Positions 13,134-32,329 of a stretch of 64,000 nt of DNA are shown here, piece after piece. Source of the stretch: Isoetes taiwanensis (Eukaryota; Streptophyta; Lycopodiopsida; Isoetales; Isoetaceae). Location: assembly GCA_021234155.1 (NCBI GenBank), contig JAJEKV010000051.1, forward strand, positions 1,922,754 to 1,986,753, in the 5' to 3' direction. The notes under the pieces were generated by a model. It did not search any database and was not told where the DNA came from. It saw only the letters and a program-made list of their open reading frames with translations. Both the position numbers and the translations under genes were made by a program. Numbering within the stretch: position 1 is the stretch's first letter; each line of letters begins with the position of its first letter.

Positions 13134-13329
13134 ATCCACAACCCTCCAGTCGGCGCTTCCCAAGGCACAAGTTCGTCCGCTCTCTGGCCCAACACTTTCC
13201 CTAAAAATCTATTCCGCCCCGTCACAACACCCAGAAATCAATATTCAGGCGCCGTCAAATAGATATTCATAATTCGAAATCGCCATTTTTGTAACCGCTT
13301 TTTTTTTTTAATAATCTTATATATAGGAA

Positions 13330-20797
<7,468 letters not shown>

Positions 20798-22683
20798 TTA
20801 TATAATTGTATATATATAACAGATATATAGTGAAGTGATATCTAATAATTGTTTATAATTTTTTATAGACAATTCTCTCATCTTCATGACATCAATCAAA
20901 TAATTACATATATTATCCATTGGTAGTTTGAAGAAACTGTGTAACGAGACCCCTTGTGGTATTTCAAATCTTCGGCGCAGATTTTGATATGTTGGACATC
21001 TTAGTATTAGATGTTCCTCATCTTCAATCTCATTCGCACCGCATACCTTGCATGTGCGTCTGCTCCTAGGAAAGTTCCCCCATCTCCCTATTTCTATGCC
21101 AAGATGGTGTGAGCTTAGACGTAATCTGCATACTAACCTTCTCTTATAACACGAAATATTACTTCTCATATGCAATGCTTCTTCTAGCTCAGGATTTATT
21201 GAATCTCTATAGAATCCTATCTTGGATCCTGGGTTCTGCCATAAAGTATATTGTACTTTCCTTTCTATCCATTCCCTTAAATCTTTGATATCCTCTGGTA
21301 TCTCTTCTAGTGACATACTCCATTTACAAAGCCATTTTCCAATATCCTTAAACCACCCTTTTATAGTACTCTGGATCATTGCAAGTCTAGGCAATCTATC
21401 CGTGTCCATGTCTCGTACTCTAATCACATATTTTAATGTTTGATAACGGGCTTCTGCTTCCAATGGCATTAGACCTGCCTCCGCTAGCATCATAGGGTAT
21501 GGGGTCTGTATCTTGACTCCTAACTCTGTCAATAAGAATTTTTTCTATATTTTTTCCACTCTTTTCCACATCTCAAGTGAAAGGCCTGGTCGCCATGCTT
21601 CACATCCATAGAGAATTACAGTACGTACCAATGTTTCATACAACATTTTTTTCAAATTCCAATCCATAATATCTGTTTTTTCACACTTCCTCTGCATTGC
21701 ATATAGAGCTTTAAGCCCTGCATTTGTTCTCTGCTGCACCGCCTTATTCCAATTATAGTTGTGATCCACTATAAGCCCAAGATACTTATATGTGTCACAT
21801 ATTTCAATTTCTTGCTCATTATAGAAAAAGTGAAAATCTGGTGTCCTCATCCCAAAAACCAGAATCTTGGTTTTACTTAGGTTAACCTGCATGCTCGTAT
21901 GCTCACAAAATGAAGATAGCGAATTGATGTATCTTTGCATATCATTTGCATTTCTAGCAAGAATTACAATATCATCTGCATATAATAAAAGTATCAGCAC
22001 ATATCCGGCGATTGTGGTGCCTGCCCCTCCATTTTTCTGCAACCATTCTTCTAGTTGCTCAATATAGATGCCGAATAACGTGGGAGAAAGCGGGCATCCC
22101 TGTTTAACCCCAATGTTGCTAAGTATTTCATCCCGGCACTGGTCATACAAAGGGAGTGATAGGCGGACCACTACTTTCTCATACAACGTTGTTATTGCAT
22201 TCCTCAGCTCTATTGGTACATTGATATTACCCATGTACTCCCAAATATTTTTCCGTCTCAGCATATCAAATGCTTTTGTGAGATCTACAAATAATGCAAA
22301 GAGTGACCTTTTAGTTTTCTTAACTGACTCCGTAATAACTCTAATAGTAACCAAATGATCAATAGTGGACTTTTTGGGCCTAAAACCTGCCTGCCCGATT
22401 GCCCTTATATTGCTTTCTTCAGCCCATGCACTCAATTTTTTCTCAACAATAGTAGCAAACAGTTTAGAAAAAAGGCTGCTTACCATCACCATGCGGTAAT
22501 TATTCGGGTCTTTAATGTCCCCAGTTTTATGGATAGGCGTAACACGGTTAATCTGCCATGATGGAGGAAAACCATGTACCATAACTGCATTCATCATTTT
22601 AGTAATAACCTTTGTGGTGGTTTTGCCTGCCCATTTCACCATTTCTGATACTAGCCCAAAAGCATCCTTTGTGAAGACCTGAT
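20798..22683 (-). mobile_element. Non-LTR retrotransposon (LINE) reverse transcriptase, 5'-truncated
   Basis: The 366-codon frame 22642-21545 carries RT motifs: NRVTPIHKTGD, GQAGFRPKKSTIDH, LFVDLTKAFDM, GVKQGCPLSPTLFGIY and LLLYADDIVILA. A TAG at 21545-21547 interrupts it, and the same frame resumes to 20798. The C-terminal part has a CxxC...HxxxxC zinc motif (CKVCGANEIEDEEHLILRC). Homology extends upstream only to about 22683; no endonuclease domain is present, so the element is 5'-truncated. The tail at 20798-20830 is TA-rich. The domain style is unlike the plant L1 at 53 kb and looks closer to CR1/Jockey- or RTE-type LINEs. Confidence 0.85.
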
Positions 22684-22837
22684 GAATCGAACACGCTCAT
22701 CGACATAGATTTCAAGCACGTCAATCCCTCACACAAATTTACACAACGAATCACTGACCGCTCTGCTCACAACAATCTTTAACATTTGATTTTGACTACA
22801 AAATGACTCTGACAACGCTGTGAGACCAAATAACCGA

Positions 22838-22895
22838 GCTCTGAGGCCTGGGAATTGAACCCAGGAGGCTTAGCAGCCTCGACCACGCCCTCAAA
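22838..22895 (-). repeat. tRNA-like box A/box B sequence (SINE head?)
   Basis: The minus strand reads GTGGTCGAGGCTG (box A-like) and then GGTTCAATTCC (box B) inside a perfect CCTGG/CCAGG T-arm. Box spacing is shorter than in a real tRNA and no acceptor stem forms. It lies just outside the 5' truncation of the LINE. A SINE head or tRNA pseudogene is most likely. Confidence 0.5.
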
Positions 22896-22899
22896 CATA

Positions 22900-24785
22900 C
22901 ATAATCATGAGACAACAATCCTTCTCCCTTCTTTGCCGTTGCAAACGTCCCAGATAAGCATGACCAAACTAGGTAGGTCTACCTACTACGTCATCTGATG
23001 ACGTCAATAAATCTGTATATACTTCAAACCTTATAAAGCACCATCGCCCTACACCTGTATTTCCCCTCCTGGTGTACAAAAAAACATCCAAAACATCTTT
23101 TTGAAACCTACACTAGCGTTTTGATACTCTGGGGCACTTAGACATATTTCTTTGACGTGGCTTTGCACATTCCCCAGGAAGTTGTATTCCTCAGACAATT
23201 CCCTATGCACTGAACCCCTACAAGCTAGCCCGGGGGAGGGGGGGCTGTGGCAAGTGCCACATGTCAAAAAAAATCCTATTCTAACACACGTACTCTAACT
23301 ATGCAAGTCATCTAATATTCACATGATCACTGGAGCGGCATTGAATATGGCCACGTGGCGAGCTAGGGTGATGGGTGGAGGCTAACCTATGCCCCCCCCG
23401 TTGGTGGTTTATGAGTAATTGTGGACTCTTCTATATATATACTTAATTTCTGGGCTATGCAAGCATGTGGGATAAATAGTTTCCACTCTTGAAGAACCCT
23501 AACCTGCGCAGATCGAGGAAAACAGGGAAAAACATCGATTTGCTCACTGATCTTCGCCGGATTCAGCCTGCACTCCACTTCAGACATCAGATCTGGCCCT
23601 CTTGCTGCGAAATCTGCGCAAAAGAGGGTTTAACAATCAATCAAAGAAGAAAACAAGAAAACAGAGGATATTTCAAGCTCAAAATATGAGACGGATTTCA
23701 AGCACGTTGCCCATTGAAATCCTTTCCAATAGCACTAGATGTGCATAACACGTAAATATAAATACCCTTCTCGCTAGAGGGTTTTTCAATCAACTTCTTC
23801 CCATTTTTCCTGTTTTAGGACTTGTGTATCACAAAGATCTTCATCTAAGTTCACGATACAACAATTTTTTGCATGTATGAGTAGATATACTTGTATTGTT
23901 AGAAACATTAAAGAAAGCAAGCTTTTCATGATTTTCTAACAAGAAGTCCATAAATCCAACAAGAGACCATTGGGCTAAACATGTGGGTTATATTCTCAAT
24001 GCACATGTAGCTCAATGCCTTTCGTAGTTGTCAAATTATCCATGGCTCATACGCACACTAAGGTTGGAATAAAACTCGTCATACAATGACAAGTGATTGT
24101 TTATATATATACTTCTTGCAACCAGAGTGATTTTTTGGTCATCAAGCTAATCAATCATAATGACCCACTCAAAATGAAATGCGCCAAAATGCATGAGGAA
24201 GGATGTATTTTAAATAGCTGAAGAAACAAACAATTACAGCGCTATGATATATCATCAGGCAGTTAATGTTTCCTAATGTAAATTGATTGGCAGACGCTCA
24301 TTAAAAATGAGGCCAGCTACCATATGTAGCATAATAACAGGGGGTTTTCTTTGTGTTTTTGTACGCTTTTCACAAAGGTTTTCCTAAGATTTCATGGCGT
24401 ATTCGAATGGATGTACTAATGCGTAATTTCTTAGTCGTTGATTTAGCTTTTTTTTTTTCAATGGTCCAACATCCAAGGGCTCATAACAAAAGCCCTCTTT
24501 TTGGGTTGCCCCTAGGGAGGGCAAACCCTCGTTTATGTGGGTATGTGGGTATATTCAAGTATATGCTGGCATATTCCTAGCATATCTTTGATGGCGCTAA
24601 AACCGGCTTGCGCTTTGCACGTAAATGGTCGGTCATCCAAAATTCTCGTTATCGACCGCTACACAAACGCTATCTGCCGGACTTGGCTATGGCTTCTGCA
24701 CCTCGAATTCTGCCCTCCTTTCCGCGCCTTCCGTCAGGGTTCTGGTGAGTTGAGCACATGTTTATCCCTTCCTTATACCCTCTAG
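22900..24785. other. Unassigned stretch
   Basis: No coherent coding region. A TATA-like CTATATATATACTTAA lies near 23434. Nothing links it to a gene. Confidence 0.35.
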
Positions 24786-24798
24786 GGCATAATCTTAG

Positions 24799-25130
24799 GG
24801 AATGGGTTCTGGGAAGGGCGTGTGATGTTCAACGAGCCACTTAGAGAAAATTTGCATCGGTTCTTTCAGATTTGGTTTTGGCAATCGGTTATCGACATTG
24901 CAACCATAATGCTGGTTATGGCGTCAGATAGTGCTTCTATTCCGGTATCAGCATTGCATCAGTAATGCCGGTTATGGCATCTCGCTTCTGCAAGATTGTT
25001 TGCATTTCAAAGATACCCCTTTTTTTTCGTTTAAGGCATCGGTTAGGGCATGGGTTTTGGGAAGGGCGTGTGATGTTCAGCGAGCCACTTAGAGATATTT
25101 GCATCGGTTCTTCCAGATTTGGTTTTGGCA
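24799..25130. repeat. Tandem duplication, ~248-bp offset
   Basis: A block with GGGAAGGGCGTGTGATGTTC and AGATTTGGTTTTGGCAAT occurs near 24805-24885 and again near 25053-25130, with few differences. The spacer has smaller repeats around GGTTATGGC. No coding role seen. Confidence 0.75.
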
Positions 25131-25139
25131 ATGCAAATG

Positions 25140-27720
25140 ACTTTCCAGCAGGGGAAAAAAATGACGTTTCTTGGTGCTGCGACCTCTGCTTGCTGCTAGG
25201 GCGACTGTGGGACCGCCCCTCTCTCTCAAATCCGGGACTGTTGCTTCATATCCAGGGCCTTCTGCATGATTTCGGAACTAGCAAAGGATTTCACCATCGT
25301 GGAGAGGATTTTTGTGCAAAAAAACAGTTGAAAGTTGGATTCCTTATTTCAATTTTTCTGGAGACTTCTCTGGCGATTCTTCTCTAGCGATTTCTCTGGC
25401 GACTGCTTCTCTGAGGTTAGAATTCGTAATACAATTCCTAACTTCTGCATGCTATTCCTGCTTTCTTATTTCCTTTCGCTATCGTTGGTTCTATGGCGAA
25501 AGTTCTGTATGCTAATCCTATTTCCTATTTCATTTTTCTGTTCCTATCTCTTATTTAGGGCTTCTAAGTTTAGGAACAGAGTTTTTGTTGAATGCTTTTA
25601 TCTACTATTTAATGTTATTTCTTATTTCCTATCTATGGTTCTTATTCTATTGAATAGGGTCCACATTCCTACAGAACATGTAGAGTAAATCAATGTAAGA
25701 AAACTAGCATTAGGTACTTAAGCCCTAGCATTTGCTTCATGTATAACAATAGAGAATAATAATTGCATATTCTGACCCATCTCATTTAGAAGTTTATGAT
25801 TTTGATGGACCATTTTCCGAAGGGGAGTCTCCTGGATATGCTGAAATTAACTTCCTTAAATACAAAGCGTAAGAAATGTCTGAGCTCGGGTTCCATTTTC
25901 CCGAAGCGTGCTTTGGCCATGGATCTTGATTGCACCTAAGAATTTTTCTGACCAATACTAAGCAATCTGACATATTTGTTGAGTATGTGCAAAGGGTGGA
26001 GAAGGAGGTTGGCACAAAGGTAGGAAGTATACCTTTCTGGTTAGGCGATTGTTTAGTAAGATAGGGATTGATAGGATAAGAATGGCGACAAGGAGAGAAC
26101 TTTTTCTTACTTAAAGACCTTGGTACGAAAAAAAGCGCTACCCATACTTGATAGGCAAAATGAACATTTTCGGAAGAAAGAACAAAGCATGTTTCCACAA
26201 AGTTATTTAATAAGTATGTTTGAAATTTATATATTCAGATTTACAACAATTTGACGTGTCTCTGAGACTTGACTATTAACTTCATCATGTTTGCTTTTAT
26301 CTTTGTTTGGCGATTGTGAAAAGATCGGCCTGAGAGAAACCATTCTTTTTTTAAGCTTTTCTCACTTTCTTCAAGAATTTCTAATAAATGACTTTGCTGC
26401 GCAATAAAAAGAAGAAAATACTACTTCAGGGTTGGCAAACAACAACTTCATGTCTTAATGTTATTTGGTATTGGTATCCGACCTTCCGGGGAGCATTACT
26501 TTTTCTCACTTTTATGGGAAGATATCGAAGAGATAAGCTGAGACAATTACCACCATTAGGCTATGTTGCTATAACAATTCTTGTGTTTACACGCAAAAAG
26601 GCATGGTTTTGATCTTGCAGAGTGCAAAAGTATGGACTCACGTGGAAGACTCAAGTTTCGGTTCAGATCCTTTGTGAGACCTGGATATGCCTTGAGTAAC
26701 TAGCTTGTAACACTAGCAAGTGCAAATTTTGTTTTATACATCTACTTTGGCGGACCATGTATCTTTTGCCAAAAACTTTTATAATAAAAATGACCGAGAA
26801 CACATGTTCTGAAGGTCTCGAATTTTTTTTCTTCACATGAAAATGTGTATGAAAGTAGCTCTCATGGCTCTTCAAACTGGGAAGGTTTAAAGAACATTCT
26901 GACCTAGATGGACAACAAGCATTTAGTAGAAATTTTATGTTTTTCGGTGCCAAAGGTATCTTAATAAGTGACGTCTGTTCTATAGCATGCATCTGTTGCA
27001 ACTTCTTCTATAACATGATATAGCTCTGGCATTTGTAACATCAGATTGGATGCAAAACGGTATGGGTGGATATTCTTACCAGGATTTTGTTATACCAGCT
27101 TGAGCATGTAAATCAGTCTGATCTTTGCAAGTTAAAGACAAGCATTGAAACGTGGAAGAAGACAGGTATAGCAGACAAAATATCAAAATTGTCCCTTTGG
27201 ATGGAATGATATATTTCTTTGACCGCATACATAAATAAATTGGAATTACCAATATGTTTTCTTCTATGACTTCTCAGTCTTAGAACATGGTCCAAAACAC
27301 AAGTTCTTTATGGTCCAAAACACAAGTTCTTTGTTAACAAATAATTGAATTCTAATAGAGGTCCACGTATACACGTCACAATTCCAAATATCTATCAACA
27401 TTTGATATGTCTCAAATTGATACTCCCGGTCCATGTATACTCTTTGCAACTCTTGACATGCTGAATGGAGGAATGTCCCTGAGATATTTAAGAAGTGGGC
27501 CTTCCTTGAGCATTCATAATATTACCTATATTCACGTCGCTTCTGCATGGTAAGAAATGTGAGGCACAAACTAATCTCAGGTTAAGCACAGATTAAAGTA
27601 GCCCAGATTGGAGCAACTAAAGGAATGCGGCCAAGTAATGCGAAAAGCTCATAACTTATACACGGACAAAAGCAATAAAAAATGGAATTAAGTTGAGAAA
27701 CCATTATAAAGTATAGTAGT
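25140..27720. other. Unassigned stretch
   Basis: The short ORFs show no recognisable domain. A 22-bp unit containing GGTCCAAAACACAAGTTCTT is duplicated in tandem near 27289-27332. Confidence 0.35.
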
Positions 27721-27726
27721 AAGAGA

Positions 27727-27750
27727 TAGATAGATAGATAGATAGATAGG
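27727..27750. repeat. (GATA)n microsatellite
   Basis: About six GATA units in a row. Confidence 0.9.
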
Positions 27751-28120
27751 TATTTTTAAGTCACACCACTAGGCAGCGTCCAATTGGACATGTGACAATA
27801 GTACAGTGGGGACCGAAGTCCTGGACCGAAGTCCAAGTAAGAACATGGGCCGAAGCCCTTAAAAGAAAGCACAATCACCATGGCCCGGATTAAAAACCAC
27901 ATGGGAAAAAACCGTTGCCAGGATGATTATGGCTCCTCACAGATCCAAAAATCCATGCTATTGCAAAAAGCAACAAGCATGCCTCCAAAAAACAAACCTA
28001 CACCAAACACACCTGAAATCATATCATGCCTTATAACATGGCAAAGTTCCTCCATGGCATAATCTTGAACAAAAAGATTAACCTTATAATGTTTTTATTA
28101 CGTGCACTATTAAACTATAT

Positions 28121-28256
28121 GCATGTTTAAGATATATGAGCAAAATCATGTTGTAGTATTTTCATTTTACAGTTTTGCACACCAAACAATTCTCTAACAT
28201 GATTTTGCATGTTTAAGATATATGAGCAAAATCATGTTGTAGTATTTTCATTTTAC
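28121..28256. repeat. Direct repeat, 86-bp spacing
   Basis: About 50 bp containing GCATGTTTAAGATATATGAG are repeated almost exactly at 28121 and 28207. They lie upstream of the Helitron 3' end at 28595 and may be inside that element. Confidence 0.8.
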
Positions 28257-28567
28257 GGTTTGGCATAGAAGAGTTTGGCCCATATTTAAACACTATCTAT
28301 GCAGATGCAAAATGGCCTTACGGAACTGCAAACAGGTTAGGCCATGATAAGAATTGCATAGGATACAATCTAATATCAAAATTAATATATTTAGTGCAAC
28401 AAACTGATCGATCTTAATATTTTAAAACTTTGAAAGTTGTATTTAAGCTTCAAGCATAATAAATAAACATTTTAAAGGAACAATTTCAAACTTTAATTTA
28501 TAAGGAAAGCCCATTCTTTTTCTAATGACCATAACTTCATTAAGTTTTGAAATTAATCCAATGAAAA

Positions 28568-28595
28568 GCCCAGCAACGCTGGGCACTTTTTCTAG
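28568..28595 (+). mobile_element. Helitron 3' terminus
   Basis: GCCCAGC-AAC-GCTGGGC (28568-28584) forms a 7-bp stem with a 3-nt loop. It is followed by a 7-nt T-rich spacer and CTAG (28592-28595), then T. This is the canonical Helitron end. No Rep or helicase reading frame lies upstream, so it ends a non-autonomous element. I could not place its 5' TC start. Confidence 0.8.
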
Positions 28596-28747
28596 TAGAA
28601 TATAAGAAGTAAATTGTTACTCCTAGGCAAGCAACGTGATTACGATTTCTTTGCCATATGTTTGATATCGCCAAGTTCTAAACAACCACATTGGCTTGAA
28701 GAAAATGCTAGAAACAAAAACGTAGATTCATGATTCATAGATTCTCG

Positions 28748-28777
28748 GGCCACGGAGGGCAACCCTCCGTGCGCAGC
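28748..28777. repeat. Perfect 9-bp hairpin
   Basis: CACGGAGGG-CAA-CCCTCCGTG can form a tight hairpin. No CTRR follows on either strand, so it is not a second Helitron end. Role unknown. Confidence 0.5.
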
Positions 28778-29041
28778 ACCTTGTTATTTTAGGGGCTGAA
28801 CATGCAAGCCTCGTGGATAGCATTTTAGGGCATTTTAGGGCTTTTGATTCCAGACACATATTTGTAGCTTTAGCTTTTGATTCCAGACTGTTCAAGGATT
28901 TTTGCAAAGATTGCGCTTTGAAAGAGGCCAATATCTAAAAGGACCAGATTACAGCGATTCTAAGATCTTTTTTTGAGTAAAAGTAAAGTTCTTTCAAGGA
29001 TTTCAAACTTTTCGGCGATTTAGGGCAAATCCGGCGACAGA

Positions 29042-29260
29042 ATGAGTCCAACAGCAGTTGTGTCTCAGATTGCACAGGGGATTACTGTAATAGCAGGGGC
29101 ATGGATATTAAAATCGGCAATGGATTTACAGAAACCGATGGCAGGGGATTTCCACGCTGTCCAAGGTGCAACGGAAGTGGAAGAACCCCCGCCTGAGCTG
29201 TGGAGGTACCGAAACTGGCCACCCTATTCCTGTTCAGATCCGGGCAAGTAATCTTTCTTC
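29042..29260 (+). pseudogene. DnaJ-like zinc-finger protein relic
   Basis: Starts MSPTAVVSQIAQGITVIAGAW and reaches QKPMAG, matching my memory of small plant DnaJ-like (CxxCxGxG) zinc-finger proteins. After QKPMAGDF the frame slips by one: the other frame reads PRCPRCNGSGRTP, then CGGTETGHPIPVQIRASN. The middle Cys repeats are missing. So this is the N-terminus, first Cys pair and C-terminus of a gene with an internal deletion and frameshift. No promoter or partner gene is evident. Confidence 0.7.
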
Positions 29261-29483
29261 TAATTCAAGTCGAATTAGATTATTTGTGAAATTTCTGATC
29301 CAAAACTTGCATATTTATCATTATGCCTCATTATCTATTGTTTAGAAGAAGAGTGTTTAGGAATGAACACAGAGTGAATGAACACAGGGTATAGGTTTCT
29401 CCAAGGGTATCAACATTGCCCCTCTGTGATGTTGATCAAAAGCTGTGAATGTAATTTAATTATGAGATTTTTTTCTAAAACCA

Positions 29484-29630
29484 ATGGATAAGTTTGGTTT
29501 TGCAATGGCTTTTGTAGCCACAGTTCTAGCATGGAGAATTCTTGAAAAAGCTGGATTGCTTGATGAAGCAAGGGGTACAATGCGCTGGATTACAGATTAT
29601 TTTATAAAGGTTCATCCTTCCAAAAATTAG
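29484..29630 (+). pseudogene. GH9 endo-beta-1,4-glucanase fragment
   Basis: A 48-residue frame reads KFGFAMAFVATVLAWRIL and then GTMRWITDYFIKVHPSKN. These match the GH9 segments KFGFPMAFTxTLLAW and RWxTDYxxKAHP. GH9 enzymes cut cellulose-like glucans in plant walls and are about 500 aa, so this is roughly one exon's worth. No neighbouring GH9 exon was found. Confidence 0.7.
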
Positions 29631-29949
29631 CTATACTTCCAGGTTCAAAAAAAATTGCAAGATGTTGATATTCCTAGCAATGCTTACGATGGCAATTGCA
29701 CAAACAACTAAGGAAGATCAAGTTTGTTGCATGATCCATTTCTATTTTATGTGTAACTACCAATGCCTACGGTTTCTATTCAGTCAAGACAAATTGAGCG
29801 CATTGTTGTAACAATGCTATTTTAGAATGATTTCAAGACAATTTGAGCGCATTGTTACAATGTTGTCATTTTGGAGTAAAAAATATATGGTTTGCAATAA
29901 CACATCAATCATTTTGTACTTTTATTTTATTTTGATTTCTATTTATTTT

Positions 29950-30325
29950 TTTTTCTTTTGTGGCCGAAGGGCCAAAATTTTTTTGTAATATAACAACCAA
30001 CATAACTACTATGAACATTAATTAACACAAACCATTACATTAGACATGTTTAAAATTGGATTCCCCCTTAAACCCCCTTTTGTTTGGGTGCATATTCACA
30101 CGGGAAGTGACGTAGGGCAGCGAGAGCCCTCATAATTGTATTTTGCACGTACGAAATCAACACCATATAGTATTTCGCTTGAAATCTTATAGTATTTTGT
30201 GAATCTTGTTATACAGTACAGCAAATTTTGTACTTGCATACCCCACAAACGAGGAACTTTACGTACGGTGTAGATTAAGGAATAAGGGGTGAATATGCCT
30301 ACTATCCAACAGCTCTCTAGTCAGT
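29950..30325. mobile_element. Long-TIR element family, copy A (truncated, inverted core)
   Basis: Begins with a GGCC-GAAGG-GCC hairpin and an arm containing TTTGGGTGCATATTCAC. Its core is the reverse complement of the core of copy B (30524-30972). The second arm is lost at about 30325. Confidence 0.75.
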
Positions 30326-30523
30326 TCTGATTACTCTGTTTGCAGATCAAATAATCAAACCATGACAGTATTATTGTCACAAGTGAAGACAGATGCTTCT
30401 CATTTTACCATCTTAAATGATGTGGACGATTAATAGACATTTCCATTTCATGCAGCATAACCGAAAAAGTAAGGAGAAAGATGACCATGTGTAAATCATT
30501 AAGTTCTTCTACATAGCTAGTTT

Positions 30524-30972
30524 AATAACCAACACATAACTACCATTGACATTAATAAACATAACCATTGGATCCAACACATCTAAATTAAAATCCCCCT
30601 TAAACCCCCTTTGGTTTGGGTGCATATTCACACGGGGGGTGACTCCGGGCATCGAGAGCTGTTGGATAGGCATATTCGCCCCTTATTCCTTAATCTACAC
30701 CGTACGTAAAGTTCCTCATTTGTGGGGTATGCAAATACAAGATTTGCTATACTGTATAATAAGATTCGCAAAATACTATAAGATTTCAACTGGAATACTT
30801 TATGGTGTTGATTTCGTACGTGCAAAATACAAATATGAGGGGCTCTCGCCCCCTCGTCACCCCCTCGTGAATATGCACCCAAACCAAAGGGGTTTAAGGG
30901 GATTTTAATTTAGATGTGTTGGATCCAATGGTTATGTTTATTAATGTCAATGGTAGTTATGTGTTGGTTATT
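30524..30972. mobile_element. 449-bp palindromic element, copy B
   Basis: Inverted arms of roughly 107 bp, from AATAACCAACACATAACTAC to the reciprocal GGTTATT end, flank a ~220-bp core. The arms are almost perfectly complementary, so the whole unit could fold into a long hairpin. No transposase. A MITE or foldback element. GGGCCCTTCGGGCCC lies just outside at about 30985-31000. Confidence 0.85.
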
Positions 30973-30999
30973 ATACTAAAAAAAATTTTGGGCCCTTCG

Positions 31000-31560
31000 G
31001 GCCCTAAAAAAAAACAAACATAAGAACATGTAAGACATTGAAAACACGAAGACAAACAAATTATTTCTATGGCAAATAGATTCAATTGATGATTGCATGT
31101 ATGCATTCTTATATATATGGCATTCAAGTATTACCCATTTTTCTCAAAACAGTCAATAAGCCGCTTAAGAATTTCCTAACACTCTATATATACATGGCAT
31201 TCAGATATTTCCCATTCTTCTCAAAGTCCTAATATTAAGCCACCATGACATCCAATTTGCTACAGTAACAATTTGGCATTCATAATTGCATATTTTGCAA
31301 CAATAAGAAAAGAACCGACCATAGTTTTCATCTTCACAAATCATGTGTTTACATCTTATGCATTGGTTTTACTTCAGAATCCAATTCTTTGGAGGATTTT
31401 GGCACTCCTCTCCATCCGGGAGATTTTCCAATGAGCTTGAATAATACCGCATATCGTTTTAAATATGTTTGAAATATAAAAAAAGCAAACATGTTCCATG
31501 TCATTTACATTAGTCGAAGAAAAATAACGAAGTTTCATGTATGTTGGAAACTTCGATTAT
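31000..31560. other. Spacer with two related ~90-bp pieces
   Basis: Pieces near 31108 and 31185 share ATATATATGGCATTCA-like and TTCCCATT/TTACCCATT words. No gene seen. Confidence 0.4.
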
Positions 31561-31577
31561 TATATATTGTAAAGTTT

Positions 31578-32013
31578 TCACAAGCGGTTAACATACCTCC
31601 ACCAAAGATTCATGATCCTCCACCGCAAAGTTTGAAAGTATATCAATGCTATGGTGATAAAAGCGATGACAATGATCAATATGATGAATACAATAAATAA
31701 AATACTATAAATCATGTACACTTTATGGCCCCAAACACTAGCAAAGATGTAATAGAGCTCAATATAAATTGCCTTTGAATGGTAGGAATCTAGTTTGTTG
31801 TCATCCGTGGTATGGTGTGCCTTGGGTACCATGGTAAAGGAGGAATCTCGGGGGATTTTGAGGTACCACGAGGGTGCTTCAAACTACGCCTTTAGTATTG
31901 TTTCTGCAATGCCACCAAGTACAAGCAATGGCAAGGTAACTAGCATCCGGATGAGAGTGATTACAACAATGGTTCCAAAAGGAAGGCCAGCTATTGAATT
32001 GTAAACTATTGCA
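31578..32013 (-). pseudogene. TM9/EMP70 (nonaspanin) C-terminal relic
   Basis: The minus strand reads IAGLPFGTIVVITLIRMLVT, LVLGGIAETILKA, a TAG (31884-31886), FEAPSW..KIPRD, then [20 protein letters not shown] and a hydrophobic run. This is the C-terminal membrane region of TM9 superfamily proteins of the endosome/Golgi. Near 31640 the family's AVEDHE segment appears only in the next frame, so there is also a frameshift. One stop plus one frameshift in about 145 codons marks it as a pseudogene. Confidence 0.85.
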
Positions 32014-32329
32014 AATGGCGTTCCACGAAAGCAAATGTCAAAAACAAACAACCATGACTAAGATAAGATTTATACCAAAAACTGTCAATAAGACTTCAGT
32101 TCACGAAGAACACGAATCGAGTTACCTTTAATAAGCTGCCGAGCACTATTTTTACGTAATTTTGAGAGGCGCAAGGGGGCTGAAACCTGACCTTGGAAGA
32201 TGCAGACGATTAAACACAATAAAATCATCTGCCTAGCAAGACATGTTAAGCACTGCTTGCTATGGCTCCTTGCCGAGTTGATCATTCAGCACTTGCCTGC
32301 TAGATGGTTCCAGCACTTCTTCTAGAAAC

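Noticed and set aside
22838-22895. Functional tRNA gene
   Set aside because: Box A to box B distance is too short and there is no acceptor stem or anticodon loop of normal size.
28748-28777. 9-bp hairpin as a Helitron terminus
   Set aside because: No CTRR within the expected distance on either strand.
30985-31003. GGGCCCTTCGGGCCC plus CTAA as a Helitron 3' end
   Set aside because: No spacer between hairpin and CTAA, and the inverted copy at 29960 places it as outer part of the palindromic element family.
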